A stretch of 64,000 nt of DNA from Branchinecta lynchi (GCA_023053575.1 JAKZAP010000007.1:19617464-19681463); one strand, 5' to 3'; counted from the stretch's first letter, positions 38,493-50,530 are shown. Program-made: numbers and translations. Notes: generated by a model not told the origin, from the letters alone.

Positions 38493-39352
38493 GGGACCGA
38501 CTAAAAGCAGGAAAGGAAAGGCAAGAGAAAAGCAGGAAAGACTACTAAAACAGGAAGGGCAAAGTAAAACGAGGAAAGAAATTAGCAGGAATCGAGGATT
38601 CGAAAAACTGGCAAGCCTTTCCTCTGTTTAGTATCCCATGAGGGGTCGGAAACTTACATTTGTAATAGTTCGCCTTTTCCTCCTTTTAGTATTCGAAAAA
38701 AACTGGCACGCTGTGACGTGCTTTTCCTCAGTTTAGTTTCTCGTGAGGGGTCGGCAACATATATTTGTAAAAGTTCACCTTTTCCTCCTTTTAGTACCTT
38801 GTCGGTAGGCAATCATGAGTAAAGCGAGGGGTCGGCAACTAAGATATTTCAGGTCCACCATTTCTTTCCTAGTTTTAGTAGCTTGTCATGGAGAGTACCA
38901 AAACGAGGAAAGAAATTAGGAATTCTAAAATAAATGCCAAGCCCCTTTCCTTTGTTTAGTATCCAGTGAGGGGTCAGCAACTAACATTTGTAAAAGTTCG
39001 CCTTTTAGTATTCGAAAAAACTGGCAAACTGTGTCGTGCTTTTCCTCTGTTTAGTAATTCGTGAGGTGTGGGCAACTTCCGCTTGGAAAAGTTCACCTTT
39101 TCCTCCTTTTAGTCCCTCACTGGATACTAGGAAAGGCTTGCCAGTTTTTTCGAATACTAAAAGGAGGAAAGGTGAACTGTAACAAATGGAAGTTGCCGAC
39201 CCTTCACGGTATACTAAACAGAGGAAAGGCTTGCCAGTTTTTCGAATTCTCGATTCTTGGTCATTCTTTCCTCGTTTTAGTTTGCCCTTCCTGGTTTTAG
39301 TATTCTTTCCTGCTTTTCTCTTGCCTTTCCTTTCCTGCTTTTAGTCGATCCC
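38493..39352. mobile_element. Mutator-like MITE, 860 bp, 9-bp duplication
   Basis: The left end GGGACCGACTAAAAGCAGG and the reverse complement of the right end GGGATCGACTAAAAGCAGG match 18 of 19, and the inverted similarity extends about 200 bp inward. TGGTTGAAA flanks both sides (38484-38492, 39353-39361). The interior has several copies of 'cctctgtttagta' plus 'gaggggtcggcaact' blocks. A 9-bp duplication with long inverted repeats points to Mutator-like elements. It is non-coding. Confidence 0.85.
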
Positions 39353-39361
39353 TGGTTGAAA

Positions 39362-39655
39362 TCCCTCCAGGTTGAGCTGTTTGTGTGAATAATCGGAAAA
39401 TAAAGGAAAAAAGAAAATAAAGAAATTGTAGGAATTTTTTCAGGGAAAAATGTAAATGAAGATCTAGATTTTTTTTTTCTTTACACTGTTTAGTGTAGCT
39501 CGAAAAGCATTTTTTTTTTTGACAATAGGAAGTTTAAAAATAAATGTAGTTTTTTGTGTGTTATAAGAACAAACACGTTCAATACAAGTGTAGCCAGCAT
39601 CCCCCAAGTCTAGGTGGACGGTCCGGGACAAATCAAACCGATCATACAAATCCCA
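39362..39655. other. No gene seen
   Basis: A-rich and T-rich stretch without supported features. Confidence 0.5.
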
Positions 39656-39656
39656 T

Positions 39657-40048
39657 ACTCATAGTGAGAAGAGTTTCTTAGTAGTTTGAACTGCAAGTAT
39701 TTGTTTGTTGTTTCTTATGTTTGAAAATCAGTGTGTTTACATTTTCGAATGACATTCACAAAGCTTCGGCTGTGTGTTGGGAAGGACCAGCTTGTTCCAT
39801 TGTTTAAAGGCATATGATACAAATGCAGAAATACACTAAAAGTCGGGAACCCAAATAGTGAGAGGAGTTTCTTAGTAGTTCGGACTGCAAGTATTTGTTT
39901 AAAAATTCTTATGTTTGAAAATAAGTGTGTTGGCGTTTTCGAATGGCATTCACAGATCTTCGGCTGTGTCTTGGGAATGACCAGCTTGTTCCGTCGTGGA
40001 TAAGTTTACGATACAAATGCAGAAATATACTAAAAATCGGGAACCCAG
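39657..40048 (+). repeat. Two tandem copies of a ~195-bp unit
   Basis: Copies start 'atagtgaga.gagtttctta' at 39661 and 39855 (period 194) and share 'gcaagtatttgttt', 'ggcattcacag.tcttcggct' and 'accagcttgttcc' phrases. They end with 'tcgggaaccca'. Confidence 0.85.
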
Positions 40049-40439
40049 GAACAATTACAGTAATCTATACTGTAACGTTGTAGTTCGTGTTTCATAATCA
40101 ATACTGTTCAGTATGTGACAGTTGTAACGTTAATAGTAACTGAAATAATTTACCTTCAGTTTCCAGCGGCAAACCGGTTGCGTGGAAGTAAACTGAGGTA
40201 TTCACTTCATCGACTTGTACTTTCACCAAAACGCTAGATGTAAAGACACCGTACCACAACCGTGCTTTAACAACAAACCCCTGATTTTCTTATGTCTTAT
40301 TCCAAACAACGGATACATCGAGCGTTTGGCATTCGCTAGGATAGACTATGCTAGATGCTGGATACTGCAAGCCTGTGAAATATTGATGGTTTAAGTGAAC
40401 AACAAATCAGAACTCCTTTTTCTTAGGTAGGTCGGGATT

Positions 40440-40548
40440 ACATTACTAACAGGTATGCAGCATTTGGCATAGGGTAGCCTATACAGCGTTAGGCATAGGG
40501 TATGCCAAATGTTACATGTACCCAGCGTTTGGCATAAGGTATAACAAA
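40440..40548. repeat. Short repeats of GCATTTGGCATAGGGTA
   Basis: Three to four related words (gcatttggcatagggta, gcgttaggcatagggtat, gcgtttggcataaggtat, and an inverted taccctatgcc-type word) lie within about 110 bp. A similar GCGTTTGGCAT occurs near 40322. Confidence 0.6.
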
Positions 40549-40816
40549 AAATCAGGAATGTGTGGTAGACAGCTGTTTATGAAGCGCGAAGAGTTCGATT
40601 GTTTTCATTGACGGAACCAGATGATTCTTATCGGCTTTGCCGTATAGTAGGCTAGAGGTGGACCTTTTTAAACGTCGTCTAACAGTGAACGGCCGTCGAA
40701 GGAAAGAATAAAACTCATACCAGGCAACTTTAACTGGAACTGTCAAAACCAATCCTGTTCATTCACGCTTTACTCCATTTCTGAAAATTTTGCTGTCTGT
40801 GTCAGCTGTCTGTTTT

Positions 40817-41006
40817 GCCGCGTTCACAAGCATGCCCAGCCAAGCACAGAGGCCTAGGCAGGTGCTCAGGCGTAGCCAGGCACAGAGTTCTAGAGCCTGG
40901 AACTCCGTGCCTGGCCCAAAATCTGTGCTTAGGCACTGCTGTGAACGGTGATGCTAGAGCCGTGCCTAGACATCTGTGCTTGGCTAGCCATGCTTGTGAA
41001 CGGGGC
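40817..41006. mobile_element. Foldback MITE with CGTTCACAAGCATG ends
   Basis: The left end GCCGCGTTCACAAGCATG and the reverse complement of the right end GCCCCGTTCACAAGCATG match, and the arms continue through CCAAGCACAGA and TAGGCA. The interior repeats GTGCCTAGGC-like words. TTT on both sides may be a 3-bp duplication. No gene. Confidence 0.75.
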
Positions 41007-41017
41007 TTTAACTGCCA

Positions 41018-41518
41018 CATGGGACGTGCTCCACCCTACTTACCCTAGTTACTACTCATGTCGCCACGGATTCTGGCTTCTTGGCGTCGAGGCTGGAACA
41101 CATTTTTCTATTTTCAGCAAAATATCGTATTTACCACGCTTACGTCGCCTCAGCGTGGTAAGCAAATAGTTACTGTTAGCATTTAGAAGGCTGGAACGGT
41201 CAGTGTAGCAACTTTTCACGAGACTGAGAGCGTGTTCTATCCTACTTACCGTAGTTGCTGCGCATGACGTCACGAATTCTGGCATTTTGCCGTCAAGACT
41301 GGAACGATTTTTTCTATTTTCCAGCAGAATATCATGCCACGGGCGAATGCGACTAATCCTGTTACAGAGATTTGTAGTTACTACGCTCCCCAGCGTGGTA
41401 AGCAAATAGTTACTATTTCGAGAAGGTTGGAACGGTCAGCGTAGTAACTTCTGGTGAGGTTGGAACGGAAATAGTAACTAATAGTTACTATTTGTAGAAG
41501 GGTGGAACACGCTCTGAA
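41018..41518. mobile_element. Family E MITE pair with CRE-like site
   Basis: Two related units lie head to tail: 41018-41227 (partial) and 41228-41518. The second has inverted ends AGAGCGTGTTC. Shared phrases are 'cctactta', 'gaattctggc', 'gcgtggtaagcaaatagtta'. The second unit contains TGACGTCA at 41265-41272. Another copy is at 61438-61650. Confidence 0.75.
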
Positions 41519-42366
41519 TCTTCTTGACATTTGACTGTTTTATAGTCAAGTAACAAAACCAGGGTGTATAGCCGTCCACCGAATCTACGGAGCTATCAGT
41601 TGCAATCGTCGTTTTCAACTTTGTGGTAACTGACTGTTGCAATTTTTACCGGCAAAATTTTTGCTTTGTATTATTTGTCCGTCGCTATTTTTGTGTCTTT
41701 ATATTGATATAGGACCCGTCGTACCTGTAGGACCAGTGCAACCTACTTCCGTAACTGCATTCATGAATTCTTAAACCCGGTGACCCAATGTGTTGAGATG
41801 TTACCCTGTATAGTACATTCTGAACCCGCTAACAACACCCCACTAATCTTTACACTTGCCGTGATTCACTAGTTTCCATGCGCATTATACTCCCGCCGAG
41901 TGTTCGAGTATCATGCTGTTATGCGTAAGACTGGTTTTCTGAATCTTGGCCAAGTTTTTGCTAGAAATGAACGGGTCTGGGAAAAAGCTTAAAACAGTCA
42001 TATCCGTGGATTTTTTTTAAAGCAGAGCTACTATTATAGTATTCAATGTTATAATATAAGTATTAAATAATTTGAGGTGAGCTTTAATCGATTTGACGCT
42101 TGAAACCTGATTTGTCCGTACATTTTTGGCGAGAAGCGCTTTTCCAGTATTCTAAGACGATCTGTCGTCCACCCATAATATGTAAAAACTACTAATATCT
42201 CATATTTAACAGTTTTGTTTTGCGTTCTGCGGGATGTTGGCCGGATTCGTTCAACAAAAGCAGACCAGTTTGGGCTTTCGCGTGAATTTGCGAGCGGTGA
42301 ACTCTCCAAAGGCAATGGTGCCTCCGAAGGTTTTTATTGCACTTCAACGTTTGTTTCTTGTTTCAG
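41519..42366. other. No gene seen; upstream intron sequence of EGF exon
   Basis: No independent feature. The last 20 bases are a pyrimidine-rich splice acceptor (tttgtttcttgtttcag) for the exon at 42367. Confidence 0.5.
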
Positions 42367-42618
42367 GCCGCCCTCTTGGGTTCCGTGAGGCTCGAATCAC
42401 CCAGAATCTTGCACCCGACTGTATCTGGGAGTATCCCTGTATCTCCGACCCCTGTGTCAGTGGCGCCTCTTGCGTTCAGGAAGGAACTCATAGCTTTCAA
42501 TGTCTATGCGACACGCCACCTTGCGTCAAAACAGACTTTGCTAGCAACACGTTTCGAGTCTACGTTAAACATAGCGGAATGCAGGATTTGGAGATTTTGA
42601 ATCTGTCGCCACTTCAGG
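42367..42618 (+). CDS. Host exon encoding an EGF-like domain
   Basis: An 84-codon segment is bounded by a strong acceptor (TTTCTTGTTTCAG|GCC) and donor (CACTTCAG|GTAAGC). Both introns are phase 1, the usual symmetry for EGF-domain exons. The translation contains a compact six-cysteine pattern: C-x5-C-x4-C-x5-C-x8-C-x-C followed by a C, including SDPCVSGASCVQEGTHSFQC. This is followed by NTFRVYVKHSGMQDLEILNL, suggesting a beta-rich extracellular domain next. The protein is probably secreted or a cell-surface protein (axotactin-like is one guess). Neighbouring exons were not found in the window, so the gene has long introns. Confidence 0.7.
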
Positions 42619-42649
42619 TAAGCGGCTTTCGAACGAACCTAAGGCGTAG

Positions 42650-43036
42650 TCTCGCCGTTCCCCGAGGACTGCGCTTGAGGAGTCCCCGCGTTTTTGTTTG
42701 CCCCGTGGACTCACTTCCACGTATTGTAGCGAGTCCCCACGGACGTGGAATGCTCCGATTATCAAAGGGACTCCCTTTCTTCGGAGGGGAATCAATTGTT
42801 ATGAAGTTGGTGCAATGTAAAACTAATTACAAACAATCAGAATAGACAAAACTAAAAATAAAGTGGATCCAGACTAATTTCATCAACTGTATATTTTTTT
42901 TCGAACAAAATTCACTTTGGAAGCATTCCCCGTGTTCTTGCTGTTTCTGTACGCGGAGTCCGCGTGGAGTGGCTCCCTCAATTCTCGCCGTTCCCTTGGA
43001 TTCCCGGAGGATTCTTCGGGGAACGGCAGGATTACT
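42650..43036 (+). mobile_element. Family C MITE, fuller copy, in intron
   Basis: The left end CTCGCCGTTCCCCGAGGA and right end (reverse complement CCTGCCGTTCCCCGAAGA) are inverted copies. The interior contains nested 'cgaggact', 'gtccccacgga' and 'ggagtccgcgtggagtg' palindromic words. It begins 30 bp after the EGF exon's splice donor. Its uninterrupted sequence reveals the insertion in the 7960-9412 copy. Confidence 0.8.
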
Positions 43037-43356
43037 GATCCGTTACAAGGTTCATAGTATCGAGACATCCAGTTGCACTTCTCTGTGCAATAGTAGTACT
43101 AGTGTACTTCCTCCCTCTTTAACCTAGTTTTCTACATCTCTTTGGTTTTAATTACCACCAATAATTTTCAAAAGGGATCTTTATCCCCCTAGCTCCAATT
43201 AGCTGCTATGATGTTCTCCACTTAATTTTTACTTACAGGGTTTGCTTTTTACCAGGAGTTGCTCTTTGCTCTTTACGGAACCCGATTGTTTCCTAAACAT
43301 CATTTTCGGCAAGGGAGTCTTAACATTCTGACGGCATTACTGCTTAAACAGTTTTT
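43037..43356. other. No gene seen
   Basis: AT-rich unique-looking sequence with no supported feature. Confidence 0.5.
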
Positions 43357-46295
43357 ATGGCACTTGAGCTTACTCAAGTGCCATATAGCGATTGTAATTT
43401 CTGTCCGTCAGTCGGTCTGTCGGTCCCGGTTTTGCTAGTTCGGGCACTTCCAGATAAGCTAGGACGATGAAACTTGGCAAGCATATCAGGAACTGGGCCA
43501 GATTAAATTAGAAATTGTCGCTTCCTCGATCCGACCATCTGGAGGGGAGTGGAGGGAGGGGGAATCCGGAAAAAATAGGAAAAATGAGATATTTTTAGCT
43601 TACGAACGGGTGATCGGATCTTAATGAAACTTAATACATGGAAGGATTCATTCGGAACATCTGGTGACACTGGGGGGAGTTGGAGGGGGAAACCGGAAAT
43701 CTTGGAAAACACTTAGAGTGGAGGGATCCGGATGAAACTTGGTGGAAAGTACAAGCAAAAGTCCTAGATACGTGACTGATATAACCGGAACGGATCCGCT
43801 CACTTTGGGGGAGTTGGGGGGGGGGAGAAGTCCGAATTTGTAGTGATCCCGCGAGTTCCGTGCTTCCTGATGTGCTGGGACGATGGAAACTGACAGGCAT
43901 GTCTGGGACCCGACCAGCTTAAATAGGAAATCATCAATTCCCCGATTCGACCATCTGGGGGGGGGAGTGGAGGGAGGGTGAAGCCAAAATTTGAGGTATT
44001 TTTAGCTTGCGAACGGGTGATCGGATCTTGATGAAAATTGATATTTAGGATGACCTCGTGTCTCAGACACCTCACTTTAAATCCGGGCCGGATCCGATGA
44101 CACTGGGGGGAGTTGGAGGAGGGAACCGGAAATTTTGAGAAACGCTTAAAGTGGAGGGATCGGGATGAAACTTGGTGGGAAAAACAAGCACAGGTCCTAG
44201 AAACGTCATTGACATAACCGGACCGGATCAGGGCACTGTGGGGGAGTTGGGGTGGGGAACCGGAAATTTTGACAAACGCTTAAAGTGGAGGGATCGGGAT
44301 GAAACTTGGTGGGAAAAACAAGCACAGGTCCTAGACACGTCATTGACATAACCGGACCGGATCAGGGCACTGTGGGGGAGTTGGGGTGGGGGTCCGGATT
44401 TCTAGCGATCCCGCGAGTTCGGCATACTTCCTGGTGTCCTAGGGCGATGAAATTTGGCAGGTATGTCAAGGATCCGAACAGATTGACTTGAGAACAGCCG
44501 TTTCCCCGACCCGACCATCGTGGGGGGAGTGGGTGGATGGGGAGTCCGGAATCTAGTGGCGTGCATAACTTTTGAACGGGTGATCGGATCTTGATGAAAA
44601 TTGATATTTAGGATGACCTTGTGTCTCAGACACCTCACTTTAAACCCGGGCCGGATCCGATGACACTGGGGGGAGTTGGAGGAGGGAACCGGAAATTTTG
44701 AGAAACGCTTAAAGTGGAGGGATCGGGATGAAACTTGGTGGTAAAAACAAGCACAGGTCCTAGACACGTCATTGACATAACCGGACCGGATCTGATGACA
44801 CTGGGGGGAGTTGGAGGAGGGAACCGGAAATTTTGAGAAACGCTTAAAGTGGAGGGATCGGGATGAAACTTGGTGGGAAAAACAAGCACAGGTCCTCGAC
44901 ACGTCATTGACATAACCGGACCGGATCAGGGCACTGTGGGGGAGTTGGGGTGGGGGTCCGGATTTCTAGCGATCCCGCGAGCTCGGCATACTTCCTGATG
45001 TCCTAGGGCGATGAAACTTGGCAGGTATGTCAGGGATCCGAACAGATTGACTTGAGAACAGCCGTTTCCCCGACCAGACCATCGTGGGGGGAGTGGGTGG
45101 ATGGGGAGTCCGGAATCTAGTGGCGTGCATAACTTTTGAACGGGTGATCGGATTTGAATGAAATTTGTCTGGTGAGCTATCGCCTCGGACGTTCAGTGTC
45201 ACGTCCGAGTCGGGTCCGATACCTGTGGGGATGGGGGGGGGTGGAAAACTCAAGAAACGCTAAAAGCAGAGGGATTGGGACGAAACTTAATGGATGGAAC
45301 AAGCATTAGGCCTAGATGAAATTGACGGAGCCAGATGGTTTCGGGGCTCTGTGGGGGGAGTTGGAGGGGGTTTCCTGGAATTCCGGTAGTCGTGAGTTAG
45401 AATAGTTCCAGATGTAAAACGACAACGAAACTTTGCAGGCATATTAGCGACCCGAATTATCTTGACTTAAAAACCTGACACAACATACCCCCAGAAACTT
45501 CCGTTCCTAGATCCGAGCATTTTTGGGGGAGCAAGAGAAGAGAAATATGGACTTCTATAAATTGCGAACGAGTGGTCTGATTCGAGTGAAACTTCATGGG
45601 TGATACGAATCGATGGCCTCGACATGTAAAACATGCGTTCGAACCATATGCGACCACGATTAGGGGAATTGGGGGTGGGGGGACTTTTGACATGCACAAA
45701 AACCAAACGGATGGACCGAATGAGATGCAATTCGACAGTGCCGAGTTTATGCGGCCTAGATTTGTTATTTGACGTCTGGGCCGGATTCGGCCAAGGTAGG
45801 GGGGGGGGGGGGTACTGGAAACTTGCAGATAGGCTATGCTCCAATTTCAGTCAAACTTGATGAGGGAATTAAGAGATTGGGCCCGAAGGGGCTCCGACAA
45901 CGTTGGTGGGAAGGGGGGGGGGGTACCGGAACTTTCCAAAAATGCTCAGATTCGAGTGAAACTTGGTAGATGGTATAAACGAAGATGCTTTAGGTGGTCG
46001 ATTTTTTTTTATTCCGAACCAGATTCGGCCACGGTAGGTGGAAATAGAGTGAGTACCGGAAATCGTGTAGCACGTCTAGGGATCAAACAAATGGATTTAT
46101 TGGGATGAAAGTTTGAACAGTCATGTGCATTTGCAATCGAGACGATGCCGGAACTGCTCAGAAATGAGTGAAACTATATATCCTATTTCTATTTCCGAAC
46201 CGCCTTTTTGGATGGCGGGTGTATTTTGTGACGTTTTCATCTACTTTCTTGTACAGCCTACTCGTACAAGTGCCATATGAGCTCGTAGCTCTTGT
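43357..46295 (+). repeat. Family A repeat, longest copy (~2.9 kb)
   Basis: It opens with a perfect hairpin, ATGGCACTTGAG-CTTA-CTCAAGTGCCAT (43357-43384), then TCGGTCTGTCGGTC and six or so tandem units. Some neighbouring units (44100-44960) are nearly identical, indicating recent internal duplication. Less conserved 3' units contain G runs at 45798 and 45914. It ends at AGTGCCATATGAGCTCGTAG with CTCTTGTT. Confidence 0.9.
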
Positions 46296-47372
46296 TGGGA
46301 TCCCAAAACCTAAGTGACGGGATACCTACGCTTCGTAAAGTTGTCCGTCCGTTCGTCTGTTAGCATGTTAACTCTTGAAGGGATTGAGATATTGTGTTGA
46401 AACTTGGTGTGAGGATCCGTTGGGCCAAAGCACAGGTCAAGTTCGTAGAGGTCCATTGCTGTATATTTAGGGGTGAGAGAGAGGTTTGAAGTTAAGGAAC
46501 GAAAAAAAATAGTTTTAAAAAGCCAAGAGATAGTCGATCTAGGGGTAAGAAAACATGCTGAATCCATATCCGACATTTTTTTTCTCGTCCGACAATTAGC
46601 TGTCCGGAATCCGGCCAAAACCGGAAAATTTGTTAAAAGTAAAGGTTTTATTTGAAGTTAATAAAGTTTTCAAATCAGGAAAGAAGACAATATGACAATC
46701 CTTTTCTACTCGGACAAGTAGTTCCCTTGGAATCCCGCCAATCGGAAACTTTTTTTAAAAGTAAAAGTTTATTTGATGTTGATTAAATGCTCAGTTTAGG
46801 AATAAGAAGACATGCTGAATCCATGCATGTCGATCATATTCTACCCGGACATATAGTTCGCCTGGAACCCGGCTGAAACCGGAAGATTTGTTATCAGTAA
46901 AAGTTTTATCTCAAGTTGATTAGAAGCCCAGTGTTGTAAGGAGGCATGCTGAGTCCGTATGAACATTATTTTGTTGCCCAACAATTAGTTCGACCGGAAT
47001 CCGTCCAAAACCTGAAAATTTGTTAAAAGTTGAAGTTTATCTGAATTCGATTAAAAGGTTAGATATAGGGGTAAGGAGATATACTGAATTCTTTTTGAGC
47101 TTTAGTTTTTTGTCGGACAAGTAGTTCACCCGGAATCCGTCCGAAACCGGGAATTTAGTAGAAGTACGGCTGGAAGTCTCGATCAGTTTCGTCAAAGTAG
47201 ATATAACGTATAGGGGTAAACACACATTCTGAACCCATATCTGAACTTGGTTTTCTCTGATGATTAGCCGTTGGCTTTGATCTGGCGAAAGACCGGATAT
47301 CTACAAGACGGAATTGTCTGGATCCAGTATTAAATTTGTGGGATTCCATCAAAACCTTTGGTCTTGTTTACA
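46293..47372 (-). mobile_element. Family B repeat element, minus orientation
   Basis: It reads GGGATCCCAAAACCTAAGTG at its left and 'aaacctttggtcttgttt' at its right, the reverse of other copies. The 137-bp units are present as 'cggaatccggccaaaaccgg' and 'gaagttgattaaa' phrases. It abuts the family A end directly. Confidence 0.8.
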
Positions 47373-48044
47373 CTTATCACGCCGAATCCCCCCGAACGGA
47401 ATAATGAGAATAGGAGTACCAGCCGTGCATGATCTTTTTTTTTTATTCGAGTGGAATAAAGCATGGAGCGCACGACGTTATCCACTGCTTCCTGGCGGAA
47501 GATTGAAATTAAGTGCCATTTTCAGTGAGTTTTTGTGTTATATTTGTTTTTCTTACATTCACTCCGCTTTTTGAAAACGGCGGGTCATAAATAAATTACT
47601 TACTTACTTATACAGTAGCAACTGGTTTTGGACGTTCACATACTTCTTTACGATGTCCCCCTATTTTGTTTTTGTCACTCTTTTCCGACGTGTGACATAA
47701 AAGTCACTCTGTTTCAAGAACTGTCCAGATGTGTAATTTGATTAGCAGGGATTCCGACCAAACTAAATATTTGATGTTTTTTCATGAAAATTAAATTCCA
47801 ATCCCAGTTCAAACTCTGTATCTGGCCAAAAGCCAACCTTAAGTTGTTTGATGTGGCAACCCTGCCTTTTTTCTGTCAAGGGACGACGATTATAGGAATG
47901 AATATTATAAACGCTACTGTACCATTTCTTCCTGAAAAATCCTACCACCAGCGAGCCAACAATATTGGCAACCACTATTTTCTACGCTCAATAATTATTA
48001 ACTTATTCTAATGCAACTTTCTTGTGTTTTTATTTTGATTGGAT
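47373..48044. other. No gene seen
   Basis: No supported gene or repeat. Confidence 0.5.
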
Positions 48045-50530
48045 TCTTATAGCACTTGAGCTTACTCAACTGCCATATAGCGATGGCAATGTCGGTTTGC
48101 CCGCATTTTGCTAATTTGGGCCCTTCCACATGACCTAGGACGACAAAAATTGGCAGGCGTATCAGGGACCCGATCGGATTAACTTGGGAATAATCACTTC
48201 CCCGTTCCGGCCATCAGTAGGGGAGTGGAAGGATGGGGAATCCGAAAGTTAGTAACATTCATAACTGTGGAACGGATAGTCGGGCGTGCATTAAACTTGA
48301 CAGGTGTCAAGAACAAGTGTCTTGGATGTTCATTGACAAAGTCGGATTGGATCCGATAACTGGGGGGGGGGGCTGGAGGGAGGCACCGGAAATCTCTTGA
48401 AACGCTTCGAGTCGAGGGATCGGAACGGAACTTGGTAGAAAGAACAAGCATACATCCTAGATACATTACTGCCAAAATAGGGGTGGATCATGTCAAATTG
48501 GGGGAGTTGGAGGGGGTTTCTCGGAATTCCGGTGATCGCGAGTTAGGGTAGTTCCAGATGTGTTAGGACCATGAATCTTGGTAGGCATATTAGGGAATCT
48601 AACAGATTAACTTGAAAATAGTATAGTATAGTATAATATGTATATAAAATAGTATAATAGTTTAGTATTAATCACTTTCCGGATCTGATCATCTTGAGGG
48701 AGTGGAGGGATGGGGAATACGGAATCCAGTGCCATGCATAACTTTGGAATTGGTGATTGGACACGCACGGAGTGTCAAGAACAAGGGTCTCAGATATTCA
48801 GTTTCTAGTCCCGACCGGATCTGAAAACTGGGGGGGGGGGGGGGAGCTGGATGGTTGGATATTCTCGTGAGCGAGTTTACCGGGCTGGCTGTTTACAAAT
48901 CCTGCCTTGGCATACTGTCTTCGCAAACGTATGCTAAATGGCCCCCAAATGGTCTTTGTGCACAGTGATCGCCTTCCGGTCAAGTGCCATATACCGATCC
49001 CTTTTCCGTCGGTCGGTCTGTTAGTCCGGTGATTGCGAGTTAGGGAACTTCCAGATGTGCTAAGACGATGAAACTTAGTAGACATTTTAGGGACCCAACC
49101 AAACTAGCTTGGGAATAGTTACTTCGCCGTTCCGACAACTGTTGGGGGAATCCGGAATTTTGACGTAGTGAAACTTCATATTTGGAAAGACCTCGTCTCT
49201 CAGATATCACAATCTAAGTCCAAAACGGATCCGGTGATTTTGGGGGGAGTTTGAGGTAGGGGGGGGGGTCGGAAATCGTGTGACATGTTCAGAGTGAATG
49301 GGTCGGGATGAAATTTGGTGGGAAGAACAAGCACAAGCTCTAAATACGTAATTGACATCGATCGAACCGGGTTCAGGCACTGTTGGGTGAGTTGGAGGGA
49401 GGGTTCCGAAATTCCGGTGATCCCGAGTTAAGATTCTTCCACATGTGCTAGGACCATGAAATTTGGCAATATAACGGGCTCGACTATTTTAATTTAAGAA
49501 AAGTTGTTTCTCCGATTTGACCATCTTGGGGGGAGTAGAAGGAAGGGGGATCTGTAATCTTTAGGTATGTCTAACTTTTGAACAGGTGATCGGATCTTAA
49601 TGAAACTTGATATTCGGATAGAAGTCATGTTTCCTATTTCACGTGCGGACAGGATCCGATCAGTTTGGGAGGATTCGGGGGGGGGGGGGGGGGGCAGACA
49701 TTTGTTCACATTGGGATGACACTTGGTGGGAAGAACCACCAAACTAGCTTGGAAATAGTCACTTCGCCGTTCCACAACTGTTGGGGGAGTGGACGGACGG
49801 GGAATCCGGAATTTTGACGTATGTATACCTTTCGAAGGGAGAACAAGCCCTAGGTAAATATTTGGTGGGAAGGACAAGCACAAGCCCTATATACATCAGT
49901 GGCAGAACCGGATCGGATTTCGGCAAGCTGGGGGGGGGGGGGGGCTCCGGAATTCCGGCGATAGTGATTTAAGTACTTCCGGATATGATAGGACTATAAA
50001 ACTTGTCTTTAACATTAGAAACTTGACAAGATGAACTTATAAAGTGACACTTCCCAGATCCGACCATCCCTTAAAGTACTCATCTTAATCTTAAAGTACC
50101 AAAAATTACTTTCAGCAAAATATACATTTTCATAATCACAACGAGCCCATAATCATTTTTGCCTAGTGGGTTTTCTTATAAATTAATTTCTAGCACCCTT
50201 AAAGTGCGCGTCTTAACCGAATAGTCAAAACAAATACTGTTGACCCAACCATAGATGTTCATGTTCCTAAAGGACCCAGGATCTTTTTTTCCTCAAGTGT
50301 TCTGAGTACAGATGAATTCTAGCGTCCTTAAAGTGCGCAGCATCACAGCCATCTGCAACAGTAAAATAATTTTTAACAAACGATACATTCGCGTGATTTG
50401 CGGTGGTCCATGATCATTCTTGTCTCAATAGTTTTGCTTACAAATGATCACAACAAACCCACGACTTGGCAAATTCCTACTTTCATCCTCTTACCCAGCC
50501 TGGTAAGTGCCATGTGAGCATCTAGCTTTT
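48045..50530 (+). repeat. Family A repeat, about five units in two parts
   Basis: It starts at AGCACTTGAGCTTACTCAA with TGCCATATAGCGAT. A second start-like block 'cggtcaagtgccatatacc' occurs at 48978, so two copies are joined. G runs lie near 48364, 48830, 49678 and 49930. A TATAGTATAGTATAATATG microsatellite sits at 48620-48670. It ends near 50530 with a degenerate form of the usual boundary. Confidence 0.8.

Noticed and set aside
42234..42845. The full 203-codon open frame as the EGF protein's coding region
   Set aside because: The conserved part is bounded by clear splice signals at 42366 and 42619; the extensions are intron and MITE sequence that happen to stay open.
44402..44913. Long minus-strand frames with proline-rich, 'FHPDPSTLSVSQNFRFPPPTPP'-like repeats
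   Set aside because: They are reverse translations of family A units and their G runs. The frame is not kept across units or copies, so no protein is claimed.
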